A stretch of DNA of 64,000 bases, from positions 60,557 to 124,556 of the forward strand of contig DDWT01000012.1 in NCBI GenBank assembly GCA_002347365.1, read 5' to 3'. The notes beneath the pieces are model-generated. The model searched no databases, was not told the origin of the DNA, and saw nothing but the letters and a program-made list of their open reading frames with translations. The position numbers were made by a program, and so were the translations under genes. How positions within the stretch are numbered: the first letter of the stretch is position 1; each line of letters starts with the position of its first letter. This document shows, piece by piece, positions 61,913 to 64,000 of this stretch. Source of the DNA: Actinobacteria bacterium UBA2279. Lineage in GTDB: Bacteria; Actinomycetota; Coriobacteriia; Anaerosomatales; Anaerosomataceae.

Positions 61913-63415
61913 ATGCGCCTTTCTTCGATTCGCGCGCGTGTCTTCTATCTGGCGGGTTTTTTCTCATTACTCCTCGTCGGCAGCGTCACGCTCGCCACGT
62001 ACTTCTTCGTCGCCAACGGCATGTCGCGCTCCGCTCAGGAAACGACCTGGCGGCTGACGCAAGTAGCATCGCGGGCGATTGCCCGAACAGCGACGACGGT
62101 CAAACTGGACGCGGCAAGCAAGGGGCTCGAGGGCGCTGAGCGCGAGGGAGAAGCGCAGCGTCAGCTTCTGCGCGCGATTCCCGACATCCTCGGTTCGGGT
62201 GGCGTCGAGGAAGGCGCCTACGCGTTCTACATGGTTGAGGGTGCCGACAGTCTCAGGCTGGTGTGGTACAGCGCTGAGGCGGGCATCAACGACCAGTGGG
62301 AGACACGCCTGCTCGCGATCGAGCGACAGCAGCCTATCCAATCGGGTCCGGACGCGACGCGTGCGCTGACGGGCATGCTGGCGAAGGCGGATCTCGGTGC
62401 CCACATCGTGCATCTGCCGCTCACGTTGCCTGACCGTACGCAGGGCGTGTTGGATGTCGTCTACATCCCCGACAAAGAAGAAGCCATTCTGGACTCCGCA
62501 CGCGTTCCCATGTTCATCGTAGCGGCGTTTGCACTCCTCGTGGCCGTTCTCATGATGCAGATCATCATGGGCTGGGTGTTGTCGTTGGTTGACAACGTCC
62601 GCATGGCTGCCGACTCGATCGATGCGGGGCAGCTCGACGTGAGCCTGCCAGAAGACGGTGAGCACGAGATCGCGGAGCTTGCCCACGCGCTCAACAACCT
62701 GATGAACAGATTGAGGATACGCGCCGAGGCACAGACGCGTTTCGTCGCCGACGCCTCACACGAGCTAGCCACTCCCGTGGCTGGCATCCGCGGCTACGTG
62801 AACATCTTGCGAGAGTGGGGTTCTGAAGATCCCGTGACGAGGGACGAAGCCATCGCTGCCATCGATCGCGAATCGAGACGGATGGCGAAGCTGTGCAGCA
62901 ACCTGCTCTCGATGATTCGAAGCGACGAGATGCTCGAGTATCGGCATGTCCGCTACGACATCAACGCGTTGAGTCGCGAAGTCCTCGCCACAGCGGCTAC
63001 GCGCTACATCGACAAGGGCCTCGAGTTCATCGGCCCCGATGAAGGTCCCCTTTGGGTAGTAGGTGACCCGGATCGCATAGAGGAACTGCTCGGCATCCTG
63101 CTGGACAACGCAGGAAAGTACACCAAGACTCGGGGCGAGGTCGTGCTAAGGACCCGCAAGCAACGCGACAAGGTCATTATCGAGGTGAAAGACACTGGTA
63201 TCGGGATACCCGAGCAAGACATCCCGAATGTGTTCGAGCGCTTCTACCGCAGTGATGCATCGCGCTCCAAAGACACCGGTGGCTTCGGACTCGGCCTTGC
63301 GATCGCCAAGCACATCGTTGACATGAGCAAGGGCGAGATCACCGTTTCGAGCCGCGTTGGCGTGGGCACGACCTTCCACATCGAGTTGCCGCGCTCTCAT
63401 GCGAAGGAGCTGTAG
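61913..63415 (+). CDS. Sensor histidine kinase (two-TM, HAMP)
   Basis: The 500-residue kinase has membrane helices at about residues 11-33 and 198-222 flanking an outer sensor region, then HAMP, HisKA with FVADASHELATPVAG (His283), and an ATPase domain with DNAGKYT, DTGIGIP and GFGLGLAIAKH. The kinase transfers phosphate to the regulator encoded just before it. The signal is unknown. Confidence 0.94.
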   Translation: MRLSSIRARVFYLAGFFSLLLVGSVTLATYFFVANGMSRSAQETTWRLTQVASRAIARTATTVKLDAASKGLEGAEREGEAQRQLLRAIPDILGSGGVEEGAYAFYMVEGADSLRLVWYSAEAGINDQWETRLLAIERQQPIQSGPDATRALTGMLAKADLGAHIVHLPLTLPDRTQGVLDVVYIPDKEEAILDSARVPMFIVAAFALLVAVLMMQIIMGWVLSLVDNVRMAADSIDAGQLDVSLPEDGEHEIAELAHALNNLMNRLRIRAEAQTRFVADASHELATPVAGIRGYVNILREWGSEDPVTRDEAIAAIDRESRRMAKLCSNLLSMIRSDEMLEYRHVRYDINALSREVLATAATRYIDKGLEFIGPDEGPLWVVGDPDRIEELLGILLDNAGKYTKTRGEVVLRTRKQRDKVIIEVKDTGIGIPEQDIPNVFERFYRSDASRSKDTGGFGLGLAIAKHIVDMSKGEITVSSRVGVGTTFHIELPRSHAKEL

Positions 63416-63975
63416 TGTCTCGATCGCGGTTCATAGCGCAGGCGGGCGTGATAGCAGCCCTCTATGCTGCATTCACGTTGCTCGTTCTGCAGCTGCCGAG
63501 CCAACTGGGCTGGGGTCTCGTGCAGTTCCGTATAAGCGAGGCGCTCACGGTGGTGGCGTTGTTCACGCCTGCGGGTGTACCGGGGCTCACGATAGGAACG
63601 CTCATAGCGAATGCGTTCATGATCACGCAGGTTGGTCCGCTCGCCCTTCTCGACGTGGTCTTCGGTTCTCTGGGCACATTGTTGGGCGCCACGTGGATGT
63701 GGCGTCTGCGGCGCCGTCCCGCTCTGGCGCTCGCCGGCCCCGTCATTGCCAATGCACTCATCGTTCCCGCGTATCTGCCGATACTCCTAAAGGGTTTCGG
63801 CCTGTATGAAGTACCGCTTCTCGGGATAGACCTCGAGGGCCACTGGCTGGGCATGTATCTGTTCGGTGTGTTGGCCGTTGGCATCGGCGAGGCGCTCGTT
63901 GTGTACGGTCTGGGACTGCCGCTGTACGTCGGGCTGAAGCGGCTCGGGTTCGGTCGGCTTGCCGAAGACGCCTAG
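63415..63975 (+). CDS. queT: QueT-family transporter (queuosine precursor)
   Basis: The 186-residue membrane protein has about six helices and the QueT/DUF988 pattern: AALYAAFTLL, LVQFRISEALTVVALFTPAGVPGLTIGT. QueT proteins are S components of ECF transporters for preQ1-type precursors; the ECF parts are not here. GTG 63415 overlaps the kinase stop by one base. No preQ1 riboswitch has room. Confidence 0.9.
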   Translation: MSRSRFIAQAGVIAALYAAFTLLVLQLPSQLGWGLVQFRISEALTVVALFTPAGVPGLTIGTLIANAFMITQVGPLALLDVVFGSLGTLLGATWMWRLRRRPALALAGPVIANALIVPAYLPILLKGFGLYEVPLLGIDLEGHWLGMYLFGVLAVGIGEALVVYGLGLPLYVGLKRLGFGRLAEDA

Positions 63976-63982
63976 GGGGGCG

Positions 63983-64000
63983 ATGGGGACGGACGCACAG
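63983..64000 (+). CDS. Possible start of the next gene, truncated by the window
   Basis: ATG 63983 follows GGGGGG and opens MGTDAQ to the window edge. It is too short to identify. Confidence 0.3.

Noticed and set aside
1..64000. CRISPR array, tRNA genes or insertion sequences
   Set aside because: I saw no regular spaced repeats, no cloverleaf with GTTCRA-type T-arm and CCA end, and no transposase text. A tRNAscan and IS search would settle this.

Overview
This 64 kb window reads as an intact chromosomal segment of an anaerobic, high-GC Actinomycetota bacterium. A Coriobacteriia-like lineage (Anaerosomatales or OPB41 type) is the best guess. The reasons are the GC-rich codon use, a DUF2510 protein, a ferredoxin-dependent four-subunit pyruvate oxidoreductase, a very large multihaem c-type cytochrome, and arginine and agmatine deiminase fermentation genes. 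The taxonomic call is inference. I see no insertion sequence, phage, CRISPR array, tRNA or 16S/23S rRNA. One RNA gene, the small bacterial SRP RNA, is clear.

Layout. 1-6.2 kb holds envelope functions: a VanX-like lipoprotein divergent from an L,D-transpeptidase, a GH13 glucosidase, an RlpA-type protein, a lipoprotein and a CARDB-like membrane protein. 6.2-9.8 kb holds threonine catabolism (tdh-kbl) with an XRE-cupin regulator divergent from a LysE exporter. 9.8-12.8 kb holds small housekeeping and hypothetical genes and an M28 peptidase broken by one extra G. 12.8-18.2 kb is a complete agmatine deiminase system (arcC, ptcA, APC antiporter, aguA) divergent from a TetR repressor, with two matching palindromic operators and a strong terminator. 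18.3-22 kb is a compact minus-strand set: a MOCOS-like aminotransferase, a 5TMR-LYT histidine kinase and a thioesterase. 22.3-25.9 kb is a five-gene unit of tdk, arcA, a MoaD-like protein, an amidohydrolase and a YgjP-type protease. 26-31.6 kb holds a cold-shock protein, an FtsX/LolD-type ABC pair, a DEAD-box helicase and typA.

31.6-34.8 kb (minus strand) holds a cytosolic 5'-nucleotidase, a tautomerase, a membrane protein and a TipA-like MerR regulator with a textbook 19-bp-spacer promoter. 34.8-36.9 kb holds LOG, HAD and EamA genes. 37-41.2 kb holds a transglutaminase-like membrane protein and a cytochrome of about 1000 residues with 16 CXXCH motifs and one CX4CH. 41.2-43.1 kb holds psuK-psuG. 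43.1-48.5 kb holds a cysteine-rich mini-protein, a DUF362 ferredoxin protein, an ABC ATPase, YtxH, a zinc-ribbon protein and a MASE3 histidine kinase with a four-cysteine cluster in its ATPase region. 48.6-52 kb holds a receiver protein, the SRP RNA and dnaX-ybaB-recR. 52.1-55.2 kb is porGDAB. 55.3-58.7 kb pairs a PstS-like lipoprotein with an HD-GYP receptor. 58.8-61.1 kb is lysC-asd. 61.2-64 kb is a response regulator/histidine kinase pair and queT.

Taken together, the genes describe a cell that ferments amino acids through arginine, agmatine and threonine, makes ATP from carbamoyl phosphate, passes electrons through ferredoxin and probably to extracellular haem proteins, and invests in sensing (three histidine kinases, two response regulators and one HD-GYP receptor). 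The most unusual items are the cysteine-cluster kinase, the binding protein/HD-GYP pair with an unassigned C-terminal domain, and the large cytochrome.
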